Of a stretch of 64,000 nucleotides of DNA, positions 32,208-40,015 are shown one piece after another. How positions within the stretch are numbered: position 1 is the first letter of the stretch; the number at the start of each line of letters is the position of its first letter. The DNA is from Allostella sp. ATCC 35155 (GTDB lineage Bacteria > Pseudomonadota > Alphaproteobacteria > ATCC43930 > Allostellaceae). A program made the translations under genes and the position numbers. A model generated the notes under the pieces. The model did no database searches, was not told where the DNA came from, and saw nothing but the letters and a program-made list of their open reading frames with translations. Location of the stretch: assembly GCA_006738865.1 (NCBI GenBank), contig AP019701.1:4522001-4586000 (forward strand). The letters are read 5' to 3'.

Positions 32208-32684
32208 TCAACCGGCATCCCTCGGTTCCTGGCAGACATCGACCCACTCGGCGCCGGCGAGGTCGGCCAGGCGCTGCGGCGCGATGCGGAGCGCGCTGTT
32301 CGGCGAGCCGGCGGCCGGCACCACCTCCGCGAAGGCGCGGAGCGAGACGTCGCAATAGACCGGCAGCGGATGGGCGAGCCCGAACGGGCAGACCCCGCCG
32401 ACCGGATGGCCGGTCAGCCGCTCGACCTCCCCGGCATCCAGCATCCGCGGCTTGGTGCCGAAGGCGGCCTTGGTCTTGCGGTTGTCGAGCCGCGCGTCGC
32501 CGCGCGCGACGAGCAGGACGACGCGGTCGCCGAGCCGCAGCGACAGGGTCTTGGCGATCTGCGCCGGCTCGACCCCGTGGGCCGCCGCGGCCAGCGCCAC
32601 GGTGGCACTGCTCTCCGCGGTCTTGAGGACGACGATGTCGGGCGCCCGGGCCGCCAGGAAGGCGCGGACGGACTGGAGGCTCAT
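32208..32684 (-). CDS. YbaK/EbsC-type aminoacyl-tRNA deacylase
   Basis: 158 residues, the usual length for stand-alone YbaK-like proteins, which hydrolyse mischarged Cys- or Ala-tRNA(Pro). Visible: the N-terminal helix with IVVLKTAESSATVALAAAAHG, the catalytic-Lys segment AQIAKTLSLRL, VARGDARLDNRKTKAAFG, and the GxxPFGL signature in HPVGGVCPFGLAHPLPVY. These match the family well. It is followed on the same strand by the small methyltransferase-like frame. Confidence 0.93.
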   Translation of the reverse strand: MSLQSVRAFLAARAPDIVVLKTAESSATVALAAAAHGVEPAQIAKTLSLRLGDRVVLLVARGDARLDNRKTKAAFGTKPRMLDAGEVERLTGHPVGGVCPFGLAHPLPVYCDVSLRAFAEVVPAAGSPNSALRIAPQRLADLAGAEWVDVCQEPRDAG

Positions 32685-32780
32685 CGGAGGCGGGATTCCC
32701 CTGGGAAGCGATCGGCGCGAGCTTGGCCGCCGGCATGGGCCGCCGTCAACGCACGGGAGCGCCGCCCCGGATTCCCCGGC

Positions 32781-34019
32781 CTAGCCTGCCGGCAGCCGGC
32801 CGTCCCGGTCGCTGTCCGCCGTCAGCTGCAGAAGCGCGGCCAGCGTGCCCACGACGATCAGGCTGATCCAGCCGGTCGCATAGCTGCCGCTCCACTGGTA
32901 GCTGAGGCCGCCGAGCCATGCGCCGAGGAAGGCGCCGACCTGGTGGCTGAGGAACATGACGCCGAACAGGGTGCCGAAATTGGCCAGCCCGAACAGGCCG
33001 TTGATGAGGCCGCTGACCGGGGGAACGACGCTGAGCCAGAGCAGGCCCATGGCGGCGGCGAAGATCAGCGTGCTCTCGATCGTGGCCGGGAGGGCGAAGA
33101 AGACGCCGATGGCCGTGGTCCGCAACAGATAGATCAGCGCCAGCACGTTGCGGTTGCCCCAGCGCTGGCAGAGCCAGCCGGCGCCCAGCGTGCCGACGGC
33201 GTTGCAGATGCCGATGAGCGCGATCGCCTGCGCGCCCACCGACGGCGGCAGGCCGCAGAGCCCGATGAAGTTCGGCAGGTGCGTGGCGATGAAGATCAGC
33301 TGGAAGCCGCAGGCGAAGAAGGCGAGCGTCGTGATCACGAAGGTCCGGTTCGCCAGGGCGTCGGCGATGGCGCGGCGGGCGCCGACCGGCGGCCCGTCGG
33401 CCGGCGAAGGGCCGCGCGCACCCGCCCGGGGGAACAGGGCCGCGACCGCCGCCATCGCTGCCGCCAGCAGCGCCAGCCCGACCAGGGCGGCCTGCCACGA
33501 CCAGCCGTCGATCAGGGCCTGCGCGGCCGGCGCGACGAGGAAGGTGCCGAGCGACCCGACCGCGGCGAGGATGGAAACCGCCGTCGCCCGCACCGCCGGC
33601 GCGGCAAGGCGCGAGACGATGCCGACCAGCACGCCGTGGGAGGTGCCCGCGACGGCGATGCCGACCAGCAGCCCGCCGCCGACATACAGCCCCGGATGGC
33701 TGCCGCCGGCCGTGAGTGCCAGGCCGGCGCAGTAGAGTACGGCCGCCGCGACCACGACGATGCGCCCGCCGAAGCGGTCGCAGAGGGCACCCATGAAGGG
33801 CTGGCCGACGCCCCAGGCGAGGTTCTGGATCGCCATGGCGAAACCGAACGTCGCGGCGGAGACGCCGGCACCGCGCGCCATCGGCTCCAGGAAGAGGCCG
33901 AGGCTCTGCCGCACCCCCATGGAGGTGGAGAGGATGGTGCCGGCCGCGACGAGCGTCACGACGAGGGCGGGCGTCCATGGTCCGGCCGGGCGGGCCGCGA
34001 GGGGCGGGCTGGTCTGCAT
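32781..34019 (-). CDS. Major facilitator superfamily transporter
   Basis: 412 residues with 12 predicted membrane helices. The loop between helices 2 and 3 has GALCDRFGGRIVV, the MFS signature, and a counterpart LCQRWGNRNVL appears in the second half. The centre loop carries the short charged PRAGARGPSPADGPPVG. The start at 34019 follows the TetR gene; the upstream frame to 34145 overlaps that gene and is not needed. The substrate is unknown; it resembles the oxalate/formate and drug-efflux branches. An operator-like palindrome lies at 34053-34070, directly ahead, so it is probably controlled by the TetR-type regulator encoded just upstream. Confidence 0.92.
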   Translation of the reverse strand: MQTSPPLAARPAGPWTPALVVTLVAAGTILSTSMGVRQSLGLFLEPMARGAGVSAATFGFAMAIQNLAWGVGQPFMGALCDRFGGRIVVVAAAVLYCAGLALTAGGSHPGLYVGGGLLVGIAVAGTSHGVLVGIVSRLAAPAVRATAVSILAAVGSLGTFLVAPAAQALIDGWSWQAALVGLALLAAAMAAVAALFPRAGARGPSPADGPPVGARRAIADALANRTFVITTLAFFACGFQLIFIATHLPNFIGLCGLPPSVGAQAIALIGICNAVGTLGAGWLCQRWGNRNVLALIYLLRTTAIGVFFALPATIESTLIFAAAMGLLWLSVVPPVSGLINGLFGLANFGTLFGVMFLSHQVGAFLGAWLGGLSYQWSGSYATGWISLIVVGTLAALLQLTADSDRDGRLPAG

Positions 34020-34052
34020 CGCCCGCCAGGGTAGGCGCCGCCGGGGGAGAGG

Positions 34053-34070
34053 ATACTCACTAGTCGGTAT
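34053..34070. promoter_or_regulatory. TetR-type operator candidate between the regulator and the MFS gene
   Basis: ATACTCACTAGTCGGTAT is a near-palindrome (seven of nine pairs match, centred on ACTAGT). It overlaps the stop codon of the TetR gene and lies 34 bases before the MFS start, a natural place for a repressor acting on the transporter. Confidence 0.5.
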
Positions 34071-34653
34071 ACATGCTTGGCGCAGTGCCGCCGGCCGCCC
34101 CGGCGGCGACGATCGCGGCCGCCGCCCGGCCCGCGGCGGCGGCATAGGCGACGTCGCGGTGGATCAGCATCTGGGCGATGGCACCGTCCAGCAGGATGAT
34201 GAGCTGGCGCGCCATCAGCCCCGCATCGGCGATGCCTTCCCCCAGCAGCACCTCCGCCAGCCACGCCTCGAAGCGCCGCTTGTGGGCGGCGGCCATGGCG
34301 ACGGCCGGATGACCCGGCTGGCCCGCCAGTTCGACCGCCGCCCGCGTAAACCCGCAGCCGCGCCATTTCGGGCGATCGGCATGGGCCGCCAGGGCCGCGA
34401 ACATCGCCCGCATCCGGTCGGGCAGCGGCCCGCTGTCGCCGAGCCAGCCGCGATAGCGCTCCAGCGTGGGCCCGTCCCGCGCGGCCAGGCAGGCGGCGAT
34501 GAGGTCGTCCTTGCTCTTGAAGTGGTAGTAGAGGGTGCGCTTGGTGACGCCGGCATGCTCGGCGATGGCATCGACGCCGACGCTGCGCAGCCCGTGCGCG
34601 TAGAACAGCGCCTCCGCGGCGGCGACGATGCGGGATCGCGTGGTCTCTTCCAT
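34060..34653 (-). CDS. TetR/AcrR-family transcriptional regulator
   Basis: 197 residues. The N-terminal helix-turn-helix is textbook: RSRIVAAAEALFYAHGLRSVGVDAIAEHAGVTKRTLYYHFKSKDDL, followed by a helical ligand domain with the GCGFTRAAVEL element seen in regulators of small-molecule efflux. The start at 34653 is the Met just before the first helix. It stands directly upstream of, and on the same strand as, the MFS transporter (stop at 34060, transporter ATG at 34019), so the pair looks like an efflux pump with its local repressor. Confidence 0.93.
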   Translation of the reverse strand: MEETTRSRIVAAAEALFYAHGLRSVGVDAIAEHAGVTKRTLYYHFKSKDDLIAACLAARDGPTLERYRGWLGDSGPLPDRMRAMFAALAAHADRPKWRGCGFTRAAVELAGQPGHPAVAMAAAHKRRFEAWLAEVLLGEGIADAGLMARQLIILLDGAIAQMLIHRDVAYAAAAGRAAAAIVAAGAAGGTAPSMYTD

Positions 34654-34790
34654 CGGGCAATCGTCTTTCCGATCGGAGGCGCCGGGAACCGGTCGCGGCC
34701 GGATCGTCCGACGGGTGTCCGCCGCCCGGCAATCTGCGATGCTTGGTCCGAACCAACACCGACTGTCCACCGAATTGGAAGCCCAGAAGG

Positions 34791-35408
34791 ATGACCCTCG
34801 CCAGCTCGCTGTCGCTGTTCCTCGTCATGGTCACGCTGGCCGCAGTCCCGAGCTCCAGCGTCGCGCTGGTGGTCGTCCGGTCGGCCCAGCTCGGGCTGCG
34901 CCACGGCATCGCCGCGGCGCTGGGCATCGTCGCCGGCGATCTCCTGTTCGTGGCGCTGGCGGTGGCCGGGCTCGTGGCGATCGCCGAAATGCTGGGGACG
35001 CTGTTCGCCGTCCTGCGCTATCTCGCCGCCGCCTACCTCATCTGGATCGGGCTCGGCCTGATCCGCGGCGCGGGCGGCACCGGCATGATGGGCGACGTGC
35101 AGCGGGCGGGCGGCACCGGCGTCAGCTTCCTCGCGGGGGTCGCGCTGACGCTCGGCGACGTGAAGGCGATCCTGTTCTACGCGTCCCTGTTCCCGCTCTT
35201 CGTCGAGGTGTCCGCGATCACCCTCCTCGATGTCGCCCTGATCGCGGCGATCACCCTGGTGTCGGTGGGCGGCGTGAAGCTGGCCTATGCGCTGGCCGCC
35301 CGCTCGATCGCCGCGGCGTCACGCGGCTTTCCGCTGAAGCGTCCGGTGCGCGTCGCCGCCGGCGCGATGATGATCGGCACCGGCGGCTATCTCATCGCCA
35401 AGGGATAG
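34791..35408 (+). CDS. LysE/RhtB-family amino acid exporter
   Basis: 205 residues with six hydrophobic segments, the normal size for LysE/RhtB proteins that expel amino acids or their analogues. Family features include the early Pro-Ser-rich turn AAVPSSSVALVVVRSAQLGLRHG and the helix LRYLAAAYLIWIGLGLIR. AGAAGG lies just before the ATG at 34791. It is divergent from the TetR gene; TTGGTCCGAACCAA at 34743-34756 between them is a small palindrome that could be an operator. Substrate unknown. Confidence 0.9.
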   Translation: MTLASSLSLFLVMVTLAAVPSSSVALVVVRSAQLGLRHGIAAALGIVAGDLLFVALAVAGLVAIAEMLGTLFAVLRYLAAAYLIWIGLGLIRGAGGTGMMGDVQRAGGTGVSFLAGVALTLGDVKAILFYASLFPLFVEVSAITLLDVALIAAITLVSVGGVKLAYALAARSIAAASRGFPLKRPVRVAAGAMMIGTGGYLIAKG

Positions 35409-35422
35409 CGCGCATCCCATGC

Positions 35423-36244
35423 CTATTTCAGCCGCGCCTCGATCCAGCCGACGATGTCGGCGAGGACGCCCTCCTTGCCGATATCGGCGAGCAGGTCGTG
35501 AACATGGTCCTGGTAGAGCTTCAGCGTCTTGTCGGCCGAGCCGGCATGGGCGTGGAAATACTCGCTGCCGCGGCAGACCGTGGCCTTGTCGGCCGTGCCG
35601 TGCAGGATCAGCACGGGCAGGGTGATGCTGGCGAAGGAGTCGTGCAGGCGTTCGTCGGCGCGCACCAGCGCGGCCACGGTGGCGGCCGGCTGCACCTCGC
35701 CCTTGGTCAGCGGGTCGGCTTCCAGGGCCGCCAGGGCGACGGGGTCGCGGGTGAAATCCTTCATGTGCAGGGTGAGGACGCCGAGCCGCGGCGCGATGTG
35801 GCTGAGCCCCTTGATCGCCGACAGCACGAAGCCGGGCGCCGGCACCTGATAGGCGAAGCTCTCGCAGATGAGGCCCGCGATCTCGTCCTGATGGTCGAGC
35901 GCATAGGTGCAGGAGACGACCCCACCGGCGCTGTGGCCGAGCAGATAGACCGGCAGGCCCGGATGACGCGACTTGGCGATGCCGATCGCGCCCGCCACGT
36001 CCGCGACGTAGTCGGCGACGTCCTCGACGAAGAACCGCTCGCCCTCGGACTTGCCGCGGCCGCGCAGGTCGAGGGCGAAGACCGCGAATCCGCGGTCGGC
36101 GAACTGGCCGGCCGTCCAGGCGTGCTGGCCGCCATGCGAGTTCACCCCGTGGCAGATGACGACGACGGCACGGGCGTCGCTCTGCGGCATCCAGGAGCGC
36201 AGGTGAATCCGGACGCCGCGGCTGCTGAAATCCTCCTCGATCAC
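35423..36244 (-). CDS. Alpha/beta hydrolase, monoacylglycerol lipase/lysophospholipase type
   Basis: 273 residues from GTG 36244, preferred because GAGGGAG lies about eight bases ahead; an ATG at 36301 lacks such a site and would add residues without family support. The motif order is that of monoglyceride lipases: VVVICHGVNSHGGQHAW (oxyanion hole), FALDLRGRGKSEGERFF, nucleophile elbow LLGHSAGGVVS, acid in LILHGTADKATV, and His in QDHVHDLLAD. It probably cleaves short or medium acylglycerols. It diverges from the GlxA-type regulator, with about 125 bases between them. Confidence 0.9.
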   Translation of the reverse strand: MIEEDFSSRGVRIHLRSWMPQSDARAVVVICHGVNSHGGQHAWTAGQFADRGFAVFALDLRGRGKSEGERFFVEDVADYVADVAGAIGIAKSRHPGLPVYLLGHSAGGVVSCTYALDHQDEIAGLICESFAYQVPAPGFVLSAIKGLSHIAPRLGVLTLHMKDFTRDPVALAALEADPLTKGEVQPAATVAALVRADERLHDSFASITLPVLILHGTADKATVCRGSEYFHAHAGSADKTLKLYQDHVHDLLADIGKEGVLADIVGWIEARLK

Positions 36245-36368
36245 CGTCCCGCTCCCTCTGTTCGATCGGTGCGCCGCTGCGACGGTGCGGCGAAGCGCCA
36301 ATTGTGGCTGCGCCGACCGAGTTCCGGTATGACGGGCAGTGTCAAAGCATGGGCCGGGAGCGACAAAC

Positions 36369-37412
36369 GTGACCGTTGGCGCCGGGCGGACCGAAATCGG
36401 GATCGTCGTCTATCCCGGAGCACAGTTGGCCGCGATCCACGGCCTGACCGATCTCTTCGGCATCGCCAGTCGCTTCTCCGCCGACGGCCGATCGGACCGT
36501 CCTGCAACGCTTCGCATCAGCCACTGGGGGCCCGGCGAGGGCGGTATCGCGTGCATCTTTCGCAGCGACCCTACGGCGACCGCACCCCCGCGCGTCCTGA
36601 TCCTGCCGCCGACCCTGGCGGATCTGCCCGATCCGGACACATGCGCGGCCCTGGCCCTGTGGCTGCTGCAACGCCATGCCGAGGGCGTCGCGCTGGTGAC
36701 GGTTTGCTCCGGCGTCTTCCTCCTCGCCCCGACCGGCCTGCTCGACGGGCGCACGGTCTCGACGCACCGCTCCTGCGCGCAGGCGTTGCGGGATGCCTTT
36801 CCGCGCATCGCCGTCGATGCCGAACGGGCGATGGTCGAGCATCCGGACATCCTGACCGCCGGCGGCTTCATGGCGTGGGTCGACGTCGCGCTTCTGCTGA
36901 TCGAGCGCCTCCTGGGCACCGCCATCCGGACCGAGACCGCGCGCTTCGCGCTGAGCAGACACGAGGCCGGCCCACCGGAGGGAACACTGGAGTTCCTCCA
37001 CCGCCAGGGGCACGGCGACGGGGCGGTGCGGAACGCCCAGTCCCTGGTCCATCGCACGGACGGCCAGGGCCTGACGCTGGCCGCGATGGCCGCCGCCGCC
37101 GGGCTTGAACGGCGCACGTTCCTTCGCCGTTTCGTCGGCGCGACCGGGATGACGCCGATCGAGTACTGCCGGGCCGTACGGTTCGCGCGGGCACGCGAGG
37201 TGCTGGAAGCGGGCAACATGCCGCTGAAGCAGATCGCGGAGGCGCTCGGCTATGGGGATGTCAGCTCCTTTGCCCGCGCCTTTCGCCGCGCCCACGGAAT
37301 GGCGCCCGGAGCCTTCCGCAAGAAGCGCGGCGGCGCCGTCGCCGGAGAATGGACCGGGCGATCGTCGATCGATCGGACACCGTCATCCTGGCCGGGCGGT
37401 TGGGACCGTTGA
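36369..37412 (+). CDS. GlxA-family regulator: DJ-1/PfpI domain plus AraC helix-turn-helix
   Basis: 347 residues from GTG 36369, with GGGAG eight bases ahead. The first half is a DJ-1/PfpI amidotransferase-like fold starting EIGIVVYPGAQLAAIHGLTDLFG; its nucleophile elbow is LVTVCSGVFLLAPTGLLDGR (Cys). The second half has two AraC-type helix-turn-helix motifs (LTLAAMAAAAGLERRTFLRRF and KQIAEALGYGDVSSFARAFRR). Regulators with this layout usually activate catabolic genes in response to amines or amino acids. Possible targets are the divergent lipase-like gene or downstream genes. Confidence 0.92.
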   Translation: MTVGAGRTEIGIVVYPGAQLAAIHGLTDLFGIASRFSADGRSDRPATLRISHWGPGEGGIACIFRSDPTATAPPRVLILPPTLADLPDPDTCAALALWLLQRHAEGVALVTVCSGVFLLAPTGLLDGRTVSTHRSCAQALRDAFPRIAVDAERAMVEHPDILTAGGFMAWVDVALLLIERLLGTAIRTETARFALSRHEAGPPEGTLEFLHRQGHGDGAVRNAQSLVHRTDGQGLTLAAMAAAAGLERRTFLRRFVGATGMTPIEYCRAVRFARAREVLEAGNMPLKQIAEALGYGDVSSFARAFRRAHGMAPGAFRKKRGGAVAGEWTGRSSIDRTPSSWPGGWDR

Positions 37413-37430
37413 CGAAACTTGCGAGGAGCG

Positions 37431-37619
37431 ATGCGGCAATTCCTGGCGGAACTGGACCATGACGGCGATGACGGCTTCACCGTGCTGCGCCTCACCGACG
37501 AGAACGGCAATGACGGGACATGGCTGGTCGATCGCAGCCGGCTCTTCGCCGACCGGGCGGAACTGGAGGCGGCGCTGGCGGCCGAGCTCGACGCGGCCGT
37601 CACGGTCGAAGAAGCCTGA
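37431..37619 (+). CDS. Small acidic hypothetical protein
   Basis: 62 residues. AGGAG is present just before the ATG but only two bases away, so the start could be the in-frame TTG at 37419. The protein is strongly acidic (ELDHDGDDGFTVLRLTDENGND, then AELEAALAAELDAAVTVEEA) with one predicted beta-hairpin and a helix. I do not recognise a family. It lies between the regulator and the GFA gene on the same strand, with short spacers on both sides. Confidence 0.6.
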   Translation: MRQFLAELDHDGDDGFTVLRLTDENGNDGTWLVDRSRLFADRAELEAALAAELDAAVTVEEA

Positions 37620-37680
37620 GCCGAGGCAGGCATCCCTGCGGCCGCCCCCGGCGTTGACGAGGGCGAAGGAGGACCAGCCG

Positions 37681-38103
37681 ATGAAGCTCGAAGGAGGATG
37701 CGCCTGCGGCGCGGTGCGGTTCGTCGCCGAGGGGACACCGTGGCGCGTCGGGCTCTGCCATTGCATGACCTGCCGCAAGCTCGGCGGCAGCGTCTTTAAC
37801 GCGTTCGCCATCTATCCGCGCGCGGCGGTGCGGATGACCGGCACGACCGCCATCTGGCGATCCTCGGAGCGGGGCCGCCAGCATTTCTGCCCGGCCTGCG
37901 GCGGCCAGGTCTTCGCCCTGGATGCCGGCGGCGACGAGGCCGAGCTGCCGCTCGGTGCCTTCGACGAGCCGGACCGCTTCCGCCCGACCTACGAGGGCTT
38001 CGTCGGCCGGCGCGAGAGCTGGTTGCCGCCGCTTCCGGGGGTCCGGCAGTATGCCGGCAACCGCGAGGGCCCTGGACGCACCGAGCCCGGCACCACCGAA
38101 TAG
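37681..38103 (+). CDS. GFA family zinc protein (glutathione-dependent formaldehyde-activating-like)
   Basis: 140 residues with the complete zinc-ligand pattern of the family: GGCACGAVRF (Cys7, Cys9), CHCMTCRK (Cys26, Cys28, Cys31) and CPACGGQVF near residue 66. The fold is the beta-sandwich Gfa/CENP-V type. Only a few members act on S-hydroxymethylglutathione; for most the activity is unknown. AAGGAGG precedes the ATG at 37681 at a good distance. It is followed after 11 bases by the threonine synthase-like gene and probably shares its transcript. Confidence 0.92.
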   Translation: MKLEGGCACGAVRFVAEGTPWRVGLCHCMTCRKLGGSVFNAFAIYPRAAVRMTGTTAIWRSSERGRQHFCPACGGQVFALDAGGDEAELPLGAFDEPDRFRPTYEGFVGRRESWLPPLPGVRQYAGNREGPGRTEPGTTE

Positions 38104-38114
38104 GCCCCGTCTCC

Positions 38115-39308
38115 ATGCATCTGGTCTGCGTCGACTGCGCCGCCCGCCACCCGGCGGAGATGCGCTATTCCTGCGAACGCTGCGGCGGCATCCTGGAAGT
38201 GGCCGAACCGGCCCGCCTGCCGCGGCCGCTGCCGGGCGCCGGGATGTGGTCGGCCGACGCCGCGCTCTGCGTGTCGGACCCGGCCGCGGTGGCGACGCTG
38301 GGCGAAGGCGGCACGCCGCTGCACCGGGCGCCGCGGCTGGCGGAAGCGGTGGGCGCGACGGGCCAGGTCTGGATCAAAGACGAGACGGTCAATCCCAGCG
38401 GCTCGTTCAAGGACCGCGCGGTCGCCGCCGCCGTCGCCCGCGCGCGCGAACTCGGCATGGCCGGGATCGTCTGCGCCTCCAGCGGCAATGCCGGCGCATC
38501 GGCCGCCGCCTATGCCGCCCGCGCCGGCCTGCCCGCAATCATCGTGGTGCCGACGCACACGCCCGACGAGAAGCTGACCCAGATCGCCGCCTACGGCGCC
38601 CGCCTCGTGCGCGTCGACGGGCACTACAGCAACGCCTATCGCGTCGGGCTGGAGCTGGCCGAGCGGCACGCGCTGGCCAACGTCACCACCACCTACCTCA
38701 ACCCCTACGGCGTCGACGCGCTGAAGACGGCCGGACACGAGATCTTCGACCAGCTCGGCGGGCGGCTGCCCGACTGGGTGCTGGTGCCGACCGGCGCCGG
38801 GCCGCTGGTCAAGGGCGTCGTCCAGGGGCTGCGCGAGCGCTCGGGCGGCCGCTCGGCGCGTCTGGTCGCCGTCCAAGCGGAGGGCTGCGCACCCATCGTG
38901 CGCGCCTTCGAGAGCGGCCGGCGCGAGGTCGAGGCCTGGGGCACGCCGACCACCTTCGCCTCCGGCATCTCGGACCCGCTCGTCGGCTACGAACGGGACG
39001 GCACCCACACGCTCGACCTCGTGATCGCGACGGAGGGGCTGGCGGTCGCCGTCGCCGACGCGGCGATCCGCGCGGCGATGGCGCTGCTGGCACGGCGGGA
39101 GGGGTTGCTTGCCGAGCCGACCGGCGCCAGCGCGGTCGCGGCCCTCGAGATGCTGCTGGCGGACGGGCGGATCGGCCGCGACGCCACCATCGTCTGCATG
39201 GTGACGGGGCACGGCTTCAAGGACTTCAAGGTCTGGCGCGCCATGCCGCCCGCATCGGGGGCGGACCTTCCGGTGGGTGACCGCGCGGCCGAAGATCGTC
39301 CGGGCTGA
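38115..39308 (+). CDS. Threonine synthase-like PLP enzyme
   Basis: 397 residues. The N-terminus is a small zinc-ribbon-like knob (Cys5, Cys8, Cys20, Cys23), as in short archaeal-type threonine synthases. The PLP Schiff-base Lys99 is in NPSGSFKDRAV, the phosphate-binding loop is VPTGAGPLVKG, and the substrate loop SSGNAGASAAAYAARAG is intact. It would turn O-phosphohomoserine into threonine, or serve as a related beta-replacing enzyme. The presence of a separate housekeeping thrC elsewhere in the genome cannot be judged here. The last 25 residues are a charged tail without counterpart in the family. Confidence 0.9.
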   Translation: MHLVCVDCAARHPAEMRYSCERCGGILEVAEPARLPRPLPGAGMWSADAALCVSDPAAVATLGEGGTPLHRAPRLAEAVGATGQVWIKDETVNPSGSFKDRAVAAAVARARELGMAGIVCASSGNAGASAAAYAARAGLPAIIVVPTHTPDEKLTQIAAYGARLVRVDGHYSNAYRVGLELAERHALANVTTTYLNPYGVDALKTAGHEIFDQLGGRLPDWVLVPTGAGPLVKGVVQGLRERSGGRSARLVAVQAEGCAPIVRAFESGRREVEAWGTPTTFASGISDPLVGYERDGTHTLDLVIATEGLAVAVADAAIRAAMALLARREGLLAEPTGASAVAALEMLLADGRIGRDATIVCMVTGHGFKDFKVWRAMPPASGADLPVGDRAAEDRPG

Positions 39309-39318
39309 GGGCGCGGGC

Positions 39319-39945
39319 CTATCGCCGGCCCGCCTCGATCAGCGACCGGGCGGCGGCCTGCAGCATCGCGGTCGCCTCTCCCGGCTTCAGGGCGTCGGCG
39401 CTGACGAAGCCGCCATTGATCAGCAGGGAGAGCTGGCCCGCGAGTTCGTCCGGACGGGCGACCCCCAGACCCTGCGCGATCTCCGCCAGCCGATCGCGCA
39501 GCGCGCGCTTGTGCGCCGCCGCCACCTTGCGGGCGGGATGCTCGCGTTCCGGGAACTCGGCCGCGACGTTGATCTGGGGACAGCCGCGATAGTCGGCGCG
39601 CGCGACCCGCTCGCCGATCCAATCGAGCTGCGCCTTCAGTTCCCCGAGCGCGTCCCCGGGGTGGGCATCGCGGACCCCGTCCCAATGCGACCAGAAATCC
39701 TCGTCCTCGCGCTTCAGGAATGCCGCGACGAGATCGTCCTTCGTGCCGAAGTGGCGGTAGAGGCTGGTCTTGGCCACCCCCGCTTCTGCGACGATGAGGT
39801 CGACGCCGACCGCGCGCACGCCGCGGGCATAGAAGAGCCGGCACGCCGTATCGAGGATGCGCGCCCGCACCTCGGCATGGCCTGCATCATCGGGATTCAC
39901 GGGGGGCAACCGTACGCCAACCTTCGCACGCGACGGCACTAGCAT
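39319..39945 (-). CDS. TetR/AcrR-family regulator
   Basis: 208 residues. The DNA-binding domain reads RARILDTACRLFYARGVRAVGVDLIVAEAGVAKTSLYRHFGTKDDL. The C-terminal domain has the RGCPQINVAAEFPEREHP segment seen in one large group of oxidative-stress or quinone-responsive TetR proteins. The start at 39945 gives a short basic arm before the first helix. It diverges from the NAD(P)-binding oxidoreductase at 40016, and two ACAGACCTGT sites (39964-39973 and 39987-40000) lie between them, a typical self-and-neighbour regulation layout. Confidence 0.92.
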   Translation of the reverse strand: MLVPSRAKVGVRLPPVNPDDAGHAEVRARILDTACRLFYARGVRAVGVDLIVAEAGVAKTSLYRHFGTKDDLVAAFLKREDEDFWSHWDGVRDAHPGDALGELKAQLDWIGERVARADYRGCPQINVAAEFPEREHPARKVAAAHKRALRDRLAEIAQGLGVARPDELAGQLSLLINGGFVSADALKPGEATAMLQAAARSLIEAGRR

Positions 39946-39963
39946 GCCTCCGCTTGACGCGCT

Positions 39964-40000
39964 ACAGACCTGTTCGCAATATGCGTACAGACCTGTCTGT
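39964..40000. promoter_or_regulatory. Paired TetR operator candidates
   Basis: ACAGACCTGT occurs at 39964-39973 and again at 39987-39996, where it extends to the palindrome ACAGACCTGTCTGT (39987-40000). Spacing of the repeats is 23 bases, about two helical turns. They lie between divergent genes for a TetR regulator and an oxidoreductase and overlap the expected promoter of the latter. Confidence 0.65.
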
Positions 40001-40015
40001 TTCTCGGAGCGCACC

